Notes under the pieces: model-generated
Databases searched by the model: none
What the model was told of the DNA's origin: nothing
Seen by the model: the letters and a program-made list of their open reading frames with translations, nothing else
Made by a program: the position numbers and the translations under genes
Source: Thereva unica
Lineage: Eukaryota > Arthropoda > Insecta > Diptera > Therevidae
Direction: 5' to 3'
Assembly: GCA_949987705.1 (NCBI GenBank)
Contig: OX465283.1
Span: 5,126,207-5,190,206 of the forward strand
DNA length: 64,000 nucleotides
Shown here: positions 1 to 12,249 of the stretch, one piece after another
How the letters are laid out: every line of letters starts with the position of its first letter
Numbering within the stretch: position 1 is the first letter of the stretch

Positions 1-41
1 AATATTGAGAAAAGAATTGTATAAATCCGGAATAAAGCCAG

Positions 42-452
42 AAGGCCGTATCAGATCCAACTTTTAGAATAGCGGCAGGCGCAGTAGCAGAAACTGAATC
101 AGATCCAAGTAAAACGACAGCAGCGGCAGAATTTTTATTTGACAGCTAAACGTCAAATTAAATTATTTGCGAATATGACAATTTTTCCCAAATTTAGTGC
201 AAGATGATGGTAATCGGTTTGATATTTTTAATGAATTTCAATTATTTTAATGTATCTGCAATATTGCAATTTGTGTGAAAATCATTTAAAAACAAGTGAC
301 AGTTATTTGACATGCAGCAAAATTAGAATTTGAGATGAAAAGGCAGCAGCAGGGTTCTTAGCTACTTGAATTGTCATGTGACCAGTGTAAGCCAATAGAA
401 ACAATTCTCTGCCGACGGTTCTGCTTTGCTGCTTTGGATCTGATACTGCCTT
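42..452. repeat. MITE-like element with terminal inverted repeats
   Basis: Bases 42-60 (AAGGCCGTATCAGATCCAA) and 434-452 are 19 bp inverted repeats with one mismatch. A second copy of the core (TCAGATCCAAG) lies near base 100. The roughly 410 bp enclosed has no long reading frame. I see no clear target-site duplication, so the exact ends are uncertain. Confidence 0.5.
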
Positions 453-2095
453 AAGACCTAATATCTAACACTTTGCGCTCGTTGGCTCCGGATCGGAGCC
501 ATTTAAAATTCGCCTTTAAACTTGAGTGCAAAGGGCTAATATTATACATTATTATAATAATATATTATTTAACACCTAATAGGTTTATATTTAACACAGG
601 TACATACCTATGATCAGTCGGAATTTGAAACAAGTGCTTTGGGTTAGCACATTTAAAAAAACAATGATAGGTCGTCATAGTTCTAAAAAAAACTTCATAA
701 ACGTACCGTTATTTTTAATTAACACTTGATTAATCTTAGTAAAAGACGGCATTCGAAAATTCAGCCAGCTGCGCAGAATTGGCAGTATCGGCTGCGCAGT
801 TGGCTGAATTTTCGAATGCAGCCAAAGTACCTACGGGAGTTTTTTTTTCAATAATTATTAATTTCTCTAAATCACTTAAATTCACTTATTTCACCGTCAG
901 TAAACTTTATTTATTAGTTTTATGCTCTATAATGTTTTTGCACTCGCCAAATTGAATGTTTTCTAATTTTCATCTTCTATCGTGTGAATGAATCATCGGA
1001 ACATCAATTCCTTCGGTCTACGTTCACTAACGCATTCTGTAAAGAAATGAGTTTTCATGGTTGACAGAAGAAAAGTAACAGAAAGAAATAAAGGAGAAAA
1101 AATTGAAAAATATACTGGACCAAAAATACACTTAGCTAAAAACGAACTTTATGAAAAAATAAAAAAAATATATATTAAATCAAAAACACACTGCAAGCTG
1201 TTTCTCAAAGTAGGCACCCATGGAAATGGAGATTAAGTATAGTTTCGTTAAATCCAAGTAAACTCAACGAAACCAGTTCGGTTAAGCCGAGTTTTGCATA
1301 TGTGTGTGATTGAGTATCCTTTACTGCACATATGTATATAATAGCAACGGCGACGATTATTACTTTCGCCCAGAGCCGTATTGGAAACATCATCGAGTTA
1401 ACTTGAGGGAAAAAGCTTTCTGTTTACTCAACGAAAACCCTACCTCCGTTCATGGAAACACAGTAATGCATGTGGGGTATCCCCTGTCGTAGGCGTAGGG
1501 TAACTTCACATTTACACTTACACCCGAAATAATCCGACGTGTTTCGTGCAGGATTTAACGAAACTTTATTAAACCCGCGATCACGAAACAGTTGCGTGTG
1601 CAAGTGGAATTGCAAATCAGTCGACTCGTGTTCGGAGGGCTTAAATCTATTTTTATTAATACTTTGCAATATTTTTAGTATTTTTCTATTAAGTCCCGGT
1701 TCTTGTAAAAGGTGATCTTACCGCCAAATCCCACAGATCCCGCATATCTAGTCCTGTTTGATCCCGAAAAAATGGTGCGGAATCCCGCATTTGCTTGAAA
1801 ATTAAATACGAACATGAGATGTTAGTTTCATGTGGCATTTCTCTAGGAATAATTTGCAGAGCTTATGCCCCATGAAACTTCAGCGGGCGGCCTCGCTAAA
1901 GCTATTTTACACGATGATATACGAAACAAAAAGTTTCCTGCAAGCATTCACCAAGAGGAGGGGTGAGAGAGAGCTTCAGGGAGCACGAAACAATGCCATG
2001 AAACTTTCGAAGCAACTTTGCAGGAAACAGTTTTGTCAGCCTTAGGTTTGTTGTTTTGTTTTTCTGATTTCTCTGGTTTTCCCTTTTGTACTCTG
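453..2095. other. Gene-free AT-rich stretch
   Basis: No supported coding sequence. Besides the hairpin at 750-818 there is a perfect 15 bp inverted repeat (AGTTTCGTTAAATCC at 1241-1255, its complement at 1551-1565), which may bound a decayed element of about 325 bp. Short reading frames here look like chance. Confidence 0.5.
750..818. repeat. Short hairpin, 27 bp arms
   Basis: Bases 750-776 (beginning CATTCGAAAATTCAGCCA) and 792-818 are reverse complements with a single mismatch, separated by 15 bases. The structure could be a tiny foldback element or a hairpin-RNA locus. No second copy was seen in the window. Confidence 0.8.
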
Positions 2096-2099
2096 TACT

Positions 2100-2590
2100 A
2101 CTAGTCCGTCATGTCGTTCATATCATGGTCAGTGTATAGCAATAAGCATCTAGAGTAAATGTCGATGAACCATGCGTTTGAGCGCTGATGTGATATGAGT
2201 TTGGAGACATCGACTGTGGAAGACAGTTTCACAATCGAATTGTTCTATTTATAAAGGAACTACTAAAACGTCCAACGCCAATCTCATAAACGAAAAAAGA
2301 AAAGCAGAGAATACGAGAAATCTTGAAGACTTGCAAAGTTCAAATTCTTTATTCCGATAAAGTTTGGTTTTGCTGGGCATACAAAAGCACAAATCTAGTG
2401 TACCTTTTTTGAAAATTATGTAGTGTGACCTAATGGTAGTCGTCGAGGGCCTAAAACAGACAGGCAGTCGATGTAGTACGACTTTTACGCTATTTTGTTG
2501 ATCCAGCCAATTGAGAATAATTTCTTCAAAAATGTCGAATATTTTGGCACTACCCAAAACTTTCTTTTTACTACTGGCTATAATTTTCAT
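2100..2590 (-). mobile_element. Decayed 3' end of a jockey-like LINE
   Basis: On the minus strand, 2100-2290 matches 42,721-42,960 and, in its last part, 3,735-3,775 and 43,010-43,075. All end in a peptide like HHDLNDMTD followed by a stop, which I read as the C-terminus of a LINE ORF2. The open stretch at 2249-2590 may be more of the same protein but shows no diagnostic motif. The clade assignment is an inference; the repetition is seen directly. Confidence 0.5.
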
Positions 2591-3475
2591 AATATATTAA
2601 AAAACTCCATATTTTTTGACCATCTCAAAATTGACAAACATTCTTTCGTTTTTCTTTTACAAAATTGCTTGCCTATACTAATCGTCATTGAACATTTTGC
2701 CTTCAGTTACAAAAAAAATTGGCTTTAATTTCGCTAAAATTACACCTGAACTTTGGACTTAGCCTCGCAATCATAATTTCATTAATGGCCATTCCGTATT
2801 ATTTCAAATGACTGCCATTTGCACATCGCAATATTCAAATTGATTGGTTATGAGAGGGTTAAGGTTGCAGAGCTGCCTCCATTGTTTTTTGATTATTTAT
2901 TAATTGACGAAATTGTGGGATGTTGTTATCAACGGCGAACCGAATGAAAAGTCTTCTTCCTTTCTGGTGTTGCTAACCACTTTAATATATCACTTTAAGT
3001 CCTAAGTTATAGCAACACAGTAGAGAGTTAGAGTTTATAAAGCAAGCGAGCACATTGCCCAGAATATGCAGAAAATGGAAGTTAGCGTTCGTGGAACATT
3101 AAAAATTCGATAGCTTTTGCTTCAAACGAACATTAGCCTTGAGAGGATCGACTTGATCATGGCATGTACCGATCGACATACAATTCGCATGCATGAAATC
3201 TGTAGTCTTGTTCTTATCAAAAACGTAATTCTTTCCACATGCAGCTTTTTCTTGTTTTTTTTCCTATCTTAGATTCTTAATCTCTAGAAAGAGTTGAATG
3301 AGGAGCAAATGATGTAATGTTATCTCAGCTTGTCCATTTGATGTACGTAATCATCGAATATTTCGAATAATAACTTAGGAATCTTTTGCTTAATGTGGAT
3401 CTTAAAGAAGATACTGGTATTAGGTTGTCGAAAAAGGAATGACGCATTTATTTCAAAGATGAGAACAGAGATCAA

Positions 3476-3700
3476 TCAATGATCTGTTTTGTGTGATAAT
3501 CTTTTGCCATGTTTCAGGGAGCTTCGCAGTTCCTGGTTCATAGAAGGATTTGTTGAACGGTGAAAAACAAAACGAAGTATTGACTTAAGGGTGCGAAATA
3601 GGAGGAAGATTGATGGCACCAAGTCAGACGAATGTAGTGGGTACTGCAATACATTCCACACAAGCCAAAATTTGTGGACGTTGATCTTTTTTTTATTTGA
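3476..3700 (-). mobile_element. Mariner-like transposase relic
   Basis: The minus-strand reading contains SSDLVPSIFLLFRTLKS, a degraded match to the third-catalytic-residue region of mariner transposases (typically YSPDLAPSDYHLFRSL). Only this C-terminal piece is visible and no terminal repeats were found. It abuts the LINE 3' end just above it. Confidence 0.55.
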
Positions 3701-3734
3701 CAAGTTTAGAAAGTACCATTTGTATTGCCAGCCC

Positions 3735-4040
3735 ATTATGTCGTTCAAGTCGTGGTGCAATGTTTAGTAGTAAGCTTAGTTTGAAGGAGAGAAGACGATG
3801 GGATAGGTTAGGGAGGTTTTAGGTGTGCTCCAGTGGATAGCTTACGGACTGCGACGACGTCTCTTTTGATTGAACTGAACATTAACTCATGATCATGAGA
3901 ACAAAGTCTGAATGTGCTTAGCTTATACTATCGAAAACATCAGCAAAATTGTGAAGTGGTTTGAAGCATATCATTTATAAAGATTCCGAAAAGAATTGGC
4001 GATAGAATTGATCCATAGGACATACCTAAAGATTTGGTAT
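3735..4040 (-). mobile_element. Decayed jockey-like LINE, reverse transcriptase piece
   Basis: Minus-strand translation of about 3960-4030 reads SYGSILSPILFGIFINDML, the LINE reverse-transcriptase motif normally written as VPQGSxLSPxLF. The copy ends near 3735 in the same HHDLND tail as the elements at 2100 and 42,721. It is heavily deleted, since the tail lies only about 200 bp from the RT motif. Confidence 0.55.
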
Positions 4041-4382
4041 GGCGTGGGGTTTAAAATCACTTTTGATCGTGATGATAAATCAGAACGTAAACGATCGGCA
4101 CCGTTTCGATGAACGGTTTTCCGAGGAGGATGGTAGAGTATGTGGGAACTCTACAACAAGTTTAACAACAAAATTGCAGCTCCACGGAGCTCTAGACAAA
4201 AGCCACTGGAAGTGCTTAAACACGATCAACGATCAGTGGATTGTGGCAAGAAGCATGCTTAAGTTTGAGATTGCGCGTCTTTAACGATACCACAGGTGTG
4301 TTAAATACCTCTAATGTGCTAAAGGTATTAGAGAGTGTCCAAACGGATTTCCAACTAATTGATGTACGGGGTGAAGTTTTGC

Positions 4383-4490
4383 CAGGGGTGGTAGCACGTA
4401 TGTAGGTTGTTTCAATCGACCTCTTCATATAAAAATTCAAGTTTTTGTGTGAAGAGGTCGATTGAAACAACTTACGTGTTATCATCCCAG
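4383..4490. repeat. Hairpin MITE, family 1, copy A
   Basis: The two arms (about 45 nt each) are near-perfect reverse complements around the core GTTTCAATCGACCTCTTCA, with a 15-20 nt loop. The outer ends read CAGGGGTGG and, on the other side, CCCAG, resembling hAT-type termini. Copies B (8904-9013) and C (46641-46745) share the same arms. No coding capacity. Confidence 0.85.
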
Positions 4491-4945
4491 GAAACGGACA
4501 CTGACCACTCCCTATATAAAATTACTAAAAAGTTTTAAATTTTACAACAATCACAAACGTGCTACTCTAATCCTTAAGCTGGAAACACTCGGGTAATATG
4601 TCCACATATTAGCTCCCGAAACGAAGGATTATCGCAGTGAAGGCCTAAAACCTCTCTTGGACCAGCAATGTTGAACTGATGAAATAGATCAATATATGAC
4701 GTAAAACAAACTCTAGTCACCATTATATCATGTCATTTAGATCTTAGTAAATTTCTTATCTGCAGTAATATACACAAATACTCAACAGATAACAATTTTT
4801 CTAAAAAAATAATCTCTTTTTTGACACTTAGGTCACAAACAGTGATAAGGTGATTTTTAGAGCCTGGTATATCGATATGGTTTTTTCCTAGCACGTCATG
4901 ATGGCGAGGATGTTTTTTAATTATCAATCCAGTATACATTTAACA
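4491..4945. other. No feature recognised
   Basis: About 450 bp of AT-rich sequence between a hairpin MITE and a Gypsy fragment. No coding signal, repeat or RNA gene was recognised. Confidence 0.4.
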
Positions 4946-4949
4946 ACAA

Positions 4950-5660
4950 AAATTTCAATTCGTTCAGCAGGTGAGGGAGTTTCTGTAACAGTGTGACATA
5001 TGTACATAAGTGCACGAAAGCCCCCAATTCAGTCCTTCGACCATCTATGAGTAATCCCATGGACATATCGAGGCAATTCCAATTTTTGTACGTAGGCTCC
5101 TTGGGTCCTTATCCCCGGGCGAAGAAAGGGCACGGTCGTGTTCGTCGTTCTGGACGTATATACGAAGTTTGTGTTTCTCCACTCAGTGTCCGCTGAAACT
5201 GCAACGGCGTCTGTCAAGTTTCTGGGGCAAACGGTGTTTAACACCTTTGGAGTTCCTGAGAAACTATCTTTTCTGACAATAGTCAGCAATTCACCTCTAA
5301 AGAGTTTGCCAAGCTGTCGAAAGATTACGGTGTGCGACATGTTCGCACAGCACAACAGTATATTCGCCTCACCCAACGCTTCTGAGCGGATGAATAGCTC
5401 TGTCCTGTCCGCCATCTGACATCTGTCGTCCATGAGCTCTTCGTAGTCCCTATATCAGGTAGTTACATGATCCTACACGGATCCGCATATCCAGTCCTGA
5501 AGGAACTGAATGTTGTCAAGGAGGGGGAGTTATAGCTTTTCTGCGCTTGACAGACCGGCTGCAATTACTTCGTAGGACTTGCGTAGAAACGGCTGCCAGA
5601 CCAGTCTTAACCGAGACAAGGTTTCCCTTGGCATTCTCAACCTCCCTCGGACATTCTGTT
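4950..5660 (+). mobile_element. Gypsy-type LTR retrotransposon, degraded integrase fragment
   Basis: In shifting plus-strand frames the translation shows integrase-core motifs: a zinc-finger tail (CDIC), PFQFLYV-like and GPYPRAKKGH, VVLDVYTKFVFLHSVS, FNTFGVPE, then NASERMNSSVLSAI near the third catalytic residue. Stops and frameshifts break it throughout. Gag, protease, RT and LTRs are absent. Old, inactive remnant. Confidence 0.8.
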
Positions 5661-6008
5661 GAATCTCAACCGGCGGGACATCACCTTGCGATCTACTAGG
5701 TTGTGTCGAAGGTAATGCTGGTATTGCCGAAGATGCAATCCGGTAGATCAGAAGCTGATGTTATGCGAGTGGTTGAGTTGAGGGTGTTAGGGAGTCGGAA
5801 GGCAACAATAAGGTATTCCCTTCGACCGGATCCTCAGCCCTGCCCCACGGGAAATCCACCAACAGGTGAAAGTACAACCCGGTTGTCCACTGCATTCCCT
5901 TTTGGAACACCTGTAACTAAATTTTTGGTCCTTTGGCTCCCCACTCTCCTTCATCCTTCGTCAAAATTTATTAGATTTAATTTATTAAATTTATTATTAA
6001 TTTATGGA

Positions 6009-6078
6009 GCTCGGCTAACTCAGACGGTAGAGCATGAGACTTTTCGCGCAGGGTCGTGGATCGAGCCACACGATCAGT
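6009..6078 (+). pseudogene. tRNA-Lys-derived sequence (pseudogene or SINE head)
   Basis: The sequence follows tRNA-Lys(CTT) closely: GGCTAACTCAGACGGTAGAG covers the D arm and A box, CATGAGACT the anticodon stem, GGGTCGTGG and ATCGAGCC the variable and T arms (B box). The anticodon loop is corrupted (TTTTCGCG instead of CTCTTAATC) and the acceptor stem does not pair. It could be a tRNA pseudogene or the head of a tRNA-derived SINE; an AT-rich tail follows. Confidence 0.8.
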
Positions 6079-6089
6079 CGTACTAATAG

Positions 6090-7900
6090 GGAATAACCCA
6101 CAATAAAAAGGGAGAAAAAAATGAATAACCCTGAATGTCTAGTTTTTACCAACTAATTAAAAAAGTGTGTAGTAAAAAGAAATAAATTTTTGTCTAAGAC
6201 TACGTGTTTTTTTTAAAGTTGCAGCTGTAAGGTGTAGGATTATCGGAAGAATTGTTTTTACATTTGTTCAATTTTATTCAATTACTCCATAGTTCCTATT
6301 TATATTGAGATTTTGTTGAGTAATTTATGGGGTGTTCACGAACTATGCTATTTTTTCATCCCTCATACGTTTATAGTGTCAACATGTTGTAAAGAGAAAT
6401 TGGTGAGTCGAACTTGTAACAGAAACACGTCAGGGTACCATGGTGGGTTTTTTCGCGCATAGCGGCTAAGTAGAACTTTCATTTGCGCATGCCCTCCTCG
6501 TTTTCATAATTTTACAGCGTTAGATTCTCATATGAAGATAAGTGGTGCTGCGTAAGTTCAAGGTGGTATCTCCGGTGTCCCTACAGTCCATGACCTCCCG
6601 GCTAGTCTGCCCATTTATTGAGGTCCGGGGAATCGCATTGGTGATGTTTTGAATGATTTGGGATTGTCATTTTGGTTGTTTAAATTTTGGTTTTTGTGTG
6701 AGAAGGCGAGGTTGACTTCTTCGGACAACCAACCAAGGATTCTCGGCACAGATTGTTAAGATTGATGAGCTGGATGTTCTCAATATAGGCACCCTTGATT
6801 GAGTTCCACTTTATCAAGGCTTCTTCTAATTACATGAAGGCTTCTGCTGAATTGAATCTCGCTGTCAATGATATTTTCGTTACAGATCAATATTACCTAA
6901 CTGATTATTTTCTTTCAAATTTACATAATATTAATATGTGGTGAGCTGGGAGATTCAAACGCTGCAGGAGTCGATTTATTGAAGCAACAATTTAATACAA
7001 CTTGTCTAATTTGGCATTGCTTGGTTACTTATCTGGGCATATTTGACGTCATAAGTAAAACGTACTCCTTCGTCTGTCTTGATATTTCATATCCCTTTAA
7101 GACAAACCTCTATCAAAGAATATTTGCATAAACAAATTACTTTATCCTTTACCTTTTTGTAAATTTCATCAATAGCCTGACTGTGACCCTGTCACAATAG
7201 CCTAGAAATGAACTAAATAAAAACTTTGATGTCAATGGCGATTTTATGATTTAAAGATAACAAAAAACCAAAAAGACAACCTTTAATAGGAAAAAATCAA
7301 TTATTATCAAAGAAAACACATCAAAGGCAACAATTTTCCCAACATAAGCGACCGAAACTTGTTTTTTAATTAATTATTTCATCAGGGAAAAAAACTGAAC
7401 GAAAAAAATCAATAAATTTCACAATTTTCTGGCCTGAAGAAAAATACTTCCTGAAGGTAATAGGACGAGGGACTTATACATCTGTACGTGTATAACAACA
7501 ACAACAACAGCAGCCCGAGTATTAAATAGGAAATGTCGGAAATTGCTAAAAGTCTATCATGACAAAGTTTTGCACAGGCCACACACATCACAGATATCCT
7601 TTTCGGGTTTAACATGGGGATTTATAAAGGTGGATGTACACATTTCACATTTCTACCTAAAATCCTTCGGTCTGGATGCTGCTTGCTTGCAAATGATGGA
7701 AGAACGAATGTTGGTCGAAAAATAGGATTAATTTTATCTTGTTGATTTACAGGGATTTAGTTTAAGATTTGGGGGAGAGAAACAGAGTTCTAGATAAATA
7801 TTAAACTGAGCAAATATTTCTACACCCAAAATATAAGGAAAGTGCGTAAAAGTGTTTTCAGATGGGAAAATATAATTATTAATCACTAGACCCACCAGTG
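6090..7900. other. Gene-free stretch
   Basis: No coding sequence or transposon protein recognised over 1.8 kb. A short CAA trinucleotide run lies near 7497-7510. Confidence 0.5.
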
Positions 7901-8111
7901 TTGCCAGATGATTATTGAGTTTCTCCCCTAAGTGCCCTAGAGATACTCTGTATTCCCCTTAATCTCGTTACTTCTCCCCTAAACAGTTGTGTTGGGACGT
8001 GATCACTATTACAATATGAGTTCCAATTATAACAGCAATGCTTTAAAGCAATATTCATTTCAAATTCCTGATTTTTTCCAGGATGAGCTAAAGCGGTCAT
8101 CGAATACACCA

Positions 8112-8206
8112 AGTGTGTCTCTTGAAACTGGTCACTAGATTTGGCATTGGAAAAGGTCGGCTCATTCAAACGTCCAATCCAGTGACCAGTTTCAAAAGAT
8201 ACACGC
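8112..8206. repeat. Inverted repeat, 26 bp arms
   Basis: Arm 8112-8137 (contains TTGAAACTGGTCACT) pairs with 8181-8206 with a few mismatches, across a 43-base spacer. It looks like a miniature foldback element. Confidence 0.65.
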
Positions 8207-8903
8207 TATACATGTGTAGCTTTTGCAACCAATATTTTGATAAATTTCGTCGAGGATTTCGACAATAAAATCACATGAAATTTTTTTCGTCATAATCATT
8301 GTCGCTGGCTTACGTGTTAAGCTCCGTTTATATCTAGAGACATAGAGCGCGCCAGGCACGTGCCGTGCCCGACACAAGTAGACGTCGTTTATTCATATCT
8401 AGCGTGCCACATCAGACTACAGTCACTTGTTCCATTTTTTGTTGACAATGTTCAAAACACTAAAGAAAAAGTGTCTGCACGGTTCCGATGTACTATTCAT
8501 ACTGCTTGGCAGGCACGTACAGACATGAACCGCTCAGACAAAATATTTTTTCGGTGAATACCAGCCAGACACGGTGGCGGTGTTTGTCCGTGTCTACACG
8601 GTCATGTCACGGTAGATGTAAATACGTTCATAAATACTGCATAGAAAAATATTATTTTGTCTGGCACGGCACGTGTCGCGTACGCCGCAGCATTCATCGA
8701 ATCGCGCGTGGCTGGCGTTCACATAACATTTTTTGTGTAGGATTTAGTCATATATTGAGGCCCCTTTCACACACAGGTCGACGGCAGGCCATGGCCTCAA
8801 AGTTTTCGCCTTGAGGCCAAGTATCACCACACACCCCTTCGGCATCCAACCGGATGGGGTCTGCAGTCGCCAACCGGATGGGTTTGTCGTCAGTTTGTGC
8901 CTC

Positions 8904-9013
8904 GGATTATAGCACGTAAGTTGTTTCGATCGACCTCTTCATACAAACATTTTTGTAACACTCGAATATTTGTATGAAGAGGTCGATTGAAACAACTTAC
9001 GTACTACCACCTC
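8904..9013. repeat. Hairpin MITE, family 1, copy B
   Basis: Same arms as copies A and C: ACGTAAGTTGTTTC then CGACCTCTTCATACAAA, and the inverse on the right side. The left outer end (CCTCGGATTATAG) has drifted, while the right retains CTACCACCTCAG. The loop contains an extra CTCGAATATT. Confidence 0.85.
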
Positions 9014-9779
9014 AGAACTTCTATTCGGTCTCAAGCCGTGAATTTACGCCACGAGCTCACGCCGTATCCAGTCGGACCTGAAAGTAAGACGCCAACTAGG
9101 CGCGAAACCCATCCACACTCGAATTCGCTCGAACGTTCACGCAGTCTGGAGCCGCCTTAAGGCACAAACATATCGGTGCGGAGGCAATATATTTAATTTC
9201 TCCGCAGTGTGTCAGCAAATATGGTGGTCCGTGTATTTTAAAGGCTTTTCCAGTCACCAATCTGTTTATATCTGTAAAATTTTCATTGAGGCCATGGACA
9301 TTTTTGCACTTTAAATAACAACCTAATATACTAAACTGTCGTCTTCGCCTGTGTGTCTGTTGGGAATCATGACGTCACCTGCGTGTCACGGCATGTCAGG
9401 AGGATATCTGTCTGCGGATCTGTCATCATACCTCCGTTGTGTGGCCTCCATTGTGCCATGTCTGCCGACCTGGCCTGCCGGCGGCCTGTAAGTGAATGGG
9501 CGCCTTTAGTGGAAAGTCCTTCTTTACTAAATTTACCCAGTTTTCTAGCAATTTTACATTGTTTCTTGGGGAAAAAATTACGTAAGATATGCCGAGACCT
9601 CCCTCTCCCCCGCTAAAATTGGGTGAGATTCTGCTGGACCCCTCCCCCCTAAAGGCCTCACGTAATTTATGGACGGCCCCAAATTTAGGTGAGATTCCCC
9701 TGATTTGGCAACACTTGAGACCCACACTTTTTGTTCTAGTTAAACAATTTCTAGTTCTGTTCATTTATTAAACAATTTC

Positions 9780-10950
9780 TATATCAAACGCCCGCGGGTC
9801 ATGCATTAAACTCTATCACTTATGATATGATGACTAAAAGCGTCATAGACCCCCACCCACACCCACACACAAAATGGATAAAACATGAATGGATTAAAAT
9901 TTGACAGGTGGACCTTTAAGGAAGCCCTTAAATGTAAATTAAACACGCTTTTATAGCTTCTAATAAGAACATGCCGAAAGGTATACGTTTAAGCTTTCAT
10001 CTGAATTCGTGTCCTGAAAGGTGTAATTTTGTGCCTGTGACTTGCTACTTTGGGGAATAGTTTGCGGGTATTGAATTGTGCTGCGAGAGACTCTAAACGA
10101 AATGGGAAGGATTAGTCTATAGCCGAAACCACAGCTAAATTCCTTCGTCGATTCTCTATCCGAAAAATTCCTTAGGTTAAGCAGAAAATTGTCAAAGGAG
10201 AAAATCCAGAGCAATCGAGAAACGTTTATAGTGAAAGAATTTAAAGTTTGCGGTGATTGAAAAAGATATCATGGGTATCTGTGAAAGTCTCTGGTATATA
10301 TCCCGGTAGAGTTATCTTTCAACCTATCATGACTATATCGATAAAGTAACCCCTTTTCAGTGCACCCTAAAATTCATTGCTATGCGAAGTACATGTAATT
10401 ATAATTGTTGAAAAAGATTGTTGTATCTTAACCTTATAAAATCCGAAATCACAAAAAACCCGGATGAATTATCCAATGCCAGCGGTGGGTCTGGGTCACG
10501 TGTTGGTCACATGGTTGATCGCGTGTTAGTTACGCGAAGTTCATCCCCAATCATTATGACTCTTGAAGAAGAAAGAGTAAAATTTTTGTGAAAAACGTGA
10601 ATCCCATTAAACCCCGCCAGGTAGCTGCAGGGAAACTAGTGTTACCAAATAATACAACAAGCTGCATCCGCGTGGAGTGTGCGGTGGTTTCAAGTTTGAG
10701 CAGAATAGGGATAAGAGCATGTAGTGAATGAAAAATGCACGTGACGTGACGCTGATAACCTCATGCGCAACAACCTTTCATTACGGAACGATTAACAAGC
10801 TTCGGAAGCAACGAAGCCAATGGCAACGAAAAAACCTTAACGAATTAAAAATTCACGTGTATGTGTTATGTAAAGATCACCCTGGGAGAATTGGAGTTTG
10901 GAGAGTGGAAGGGTCTTAACATGGCCTCAACCTACATGGGTCATGACCTT
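9780..10950. other. Gene-free stretch
   Basis: No coding sequence recognised. Short reading frames have no family resemblance, and no repeat structure was noticed apart from a CCCACACCCACAC run near 9851. Confidence 0.45.
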
Positions 10951-10959
10951 CCTACACAC

Positions 10960-11740
10960 CCAGGAAGTTCATGCAGATGACAACAACATTAAATTCGAAT
11001 GGAGCCAACTTGGTCGTAGGGTACGACACCAATGCGAGGCATACGCTTTGGGGAAGCAATGAGAATAACGAACGGAGAGAGCACTATTCGACTATATCAT
11101 TAACTCAAACCTAGCGGTGTGTAACCGGGCAACACCCCAACCTTCGTATTCTCAAGCATGCAGAATTCCCAAGCTTGCGAGGTAGCGTTGAAAATCACGA
11201 TGTCTACGGACACAAAAACCATTTGAAGTAGTAAACTGGAGAGTATCAGATCAAGTCTTTCTCGGATCAGGGTAAACCTGCAGATTGAAGCTCCTCAACC
11301 CCACAGAAGCCCAAGAAGGACTGAGTGTAAGAAGTTTGGTCAGGTCCTGAGAACGAGACTCTCTAGAGAGTGCCCACAGAAAAGGAAAGACCTTATAGAG
11401 AAAATCGAAGATAGGGTCAATATTTTCGAAAACGCTATAAGGTATTCTGCCCATTAAGGCCGAGTAGAAAAACCTTTCCGAGCGATCCCTCGAAACTGAG
11501 GAAGCCATCACGTTATTGAAGATCTACCTATTACAAAAAAAGCCCTTTGGCAGCCTAAAAATGTACAAAAAAGCCATTGCCACGGCAGAGAGATACTTGG
11601 CAGGGGTGTTCCCAATATATCTAGTGTCTAGGAGACTCTGCCAGATATTGCCGGATCCTCTCCAAAGAACACTCCAGTTCGTCCTTTATAAAAAAAGCGA
11701 ACGGATCTTGAACAGAATTGCAGGCCGAGTTTATTGAGCT
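10960..11740 (+). mobile_element. LOA-like LINE, endonuclease fragment
   Basis: The plus-strand translation near 11,000 reads GANLVVGYDTNARHTLWGS, the GDxNAHHxxWGS block of apurinic-like endonucleases from LOA/I LINEs. Further on is VNWRVSD, matching the SDHRxI end of that domain. The following open stretch (11,516-11,737) fits the linker before the RT. Frameshifts and stops are frequent. Confidence 0.65.
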
Positions 11741-11989
11741 ATTAGTGAACAGAAACTTTCCCGGTTGCAAGGACGAAAATGAGCTCGAAGCATCAGGGAA
11801 CGGACAAAGACATTCCTAGGAGGAGATTTTAGTTGTTATTACGGCCCCTGGCTTCTCGCAATTGTTCTCGCCACCCACCGGTGCAGATTCTGAGCCGATG
11901 TCATCCAGTTTGGTGTAAACTGTCTAATTAAAAAAATCAGCTCTCCTCTTTCATTGCTACTCCACCACCAGGTTTTGGGAAACTGAAAA

Positions 11990-12240
11990 TCGCTATTTCC
12001 ATGCGCAGTACGAGTCTCTAGTGGCGCAGTGAGAGTCTTAAATCCCCACCACGAAAGTAGATTCGAACAGCAAAGTGCGCAACGTCACTCTGTTTGCTTA
12101 AAACTCCAAATCACTTATATTCTCAATCAGCCTTGTCGTGGTCAGATGCTATGGGGGAATGTATTTTCCCGGAAGCGAATTTCGAAGGGGGAATTGCAAT
12201 GCACGTGCGCTTGTTTTTATCTACACACGAAATGTTAATA
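11990..12240. repeat. Degenerate relative of the MITE at 16,781
   Basis: Two blocks match the interior of the 16,781-17,006 element in the same order: TTTCCATGCGCAGTA near 11,997 and TTTCGAAGGGG near 12,180, followed by a similar GTGCGC / TATTTG stretch. Terminal repeats are not recognisable here. Confidence 0.4.
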
Positions 12241-12249
12241 TGCGTGTAA

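Larger units (their letters stand above)
7907..9716. mobile_element. Possible non-autonomous DNA transposon
   Basis: The left edge reads CAGTGTTGCCAGAT and the right edge, in reverse complement, AAGTGTTGCCAAAT. Many insect DNA transposons begin with CAGTGTTGCCA. Inner flanks on both sides are rich in TCTCCCCTAA-like stretches. Two smaller hairpins are nested inside. No transposase seen and no target duplication confirmed, so this is tentative. Confidence 0.35.

Noticed and set aside
2249..2590. 113-residue minus-strand frame as a separate gene
   Set aside because: It adjoins a repeated LINE tail and shows no host-gene features; treated as transposon sequence.
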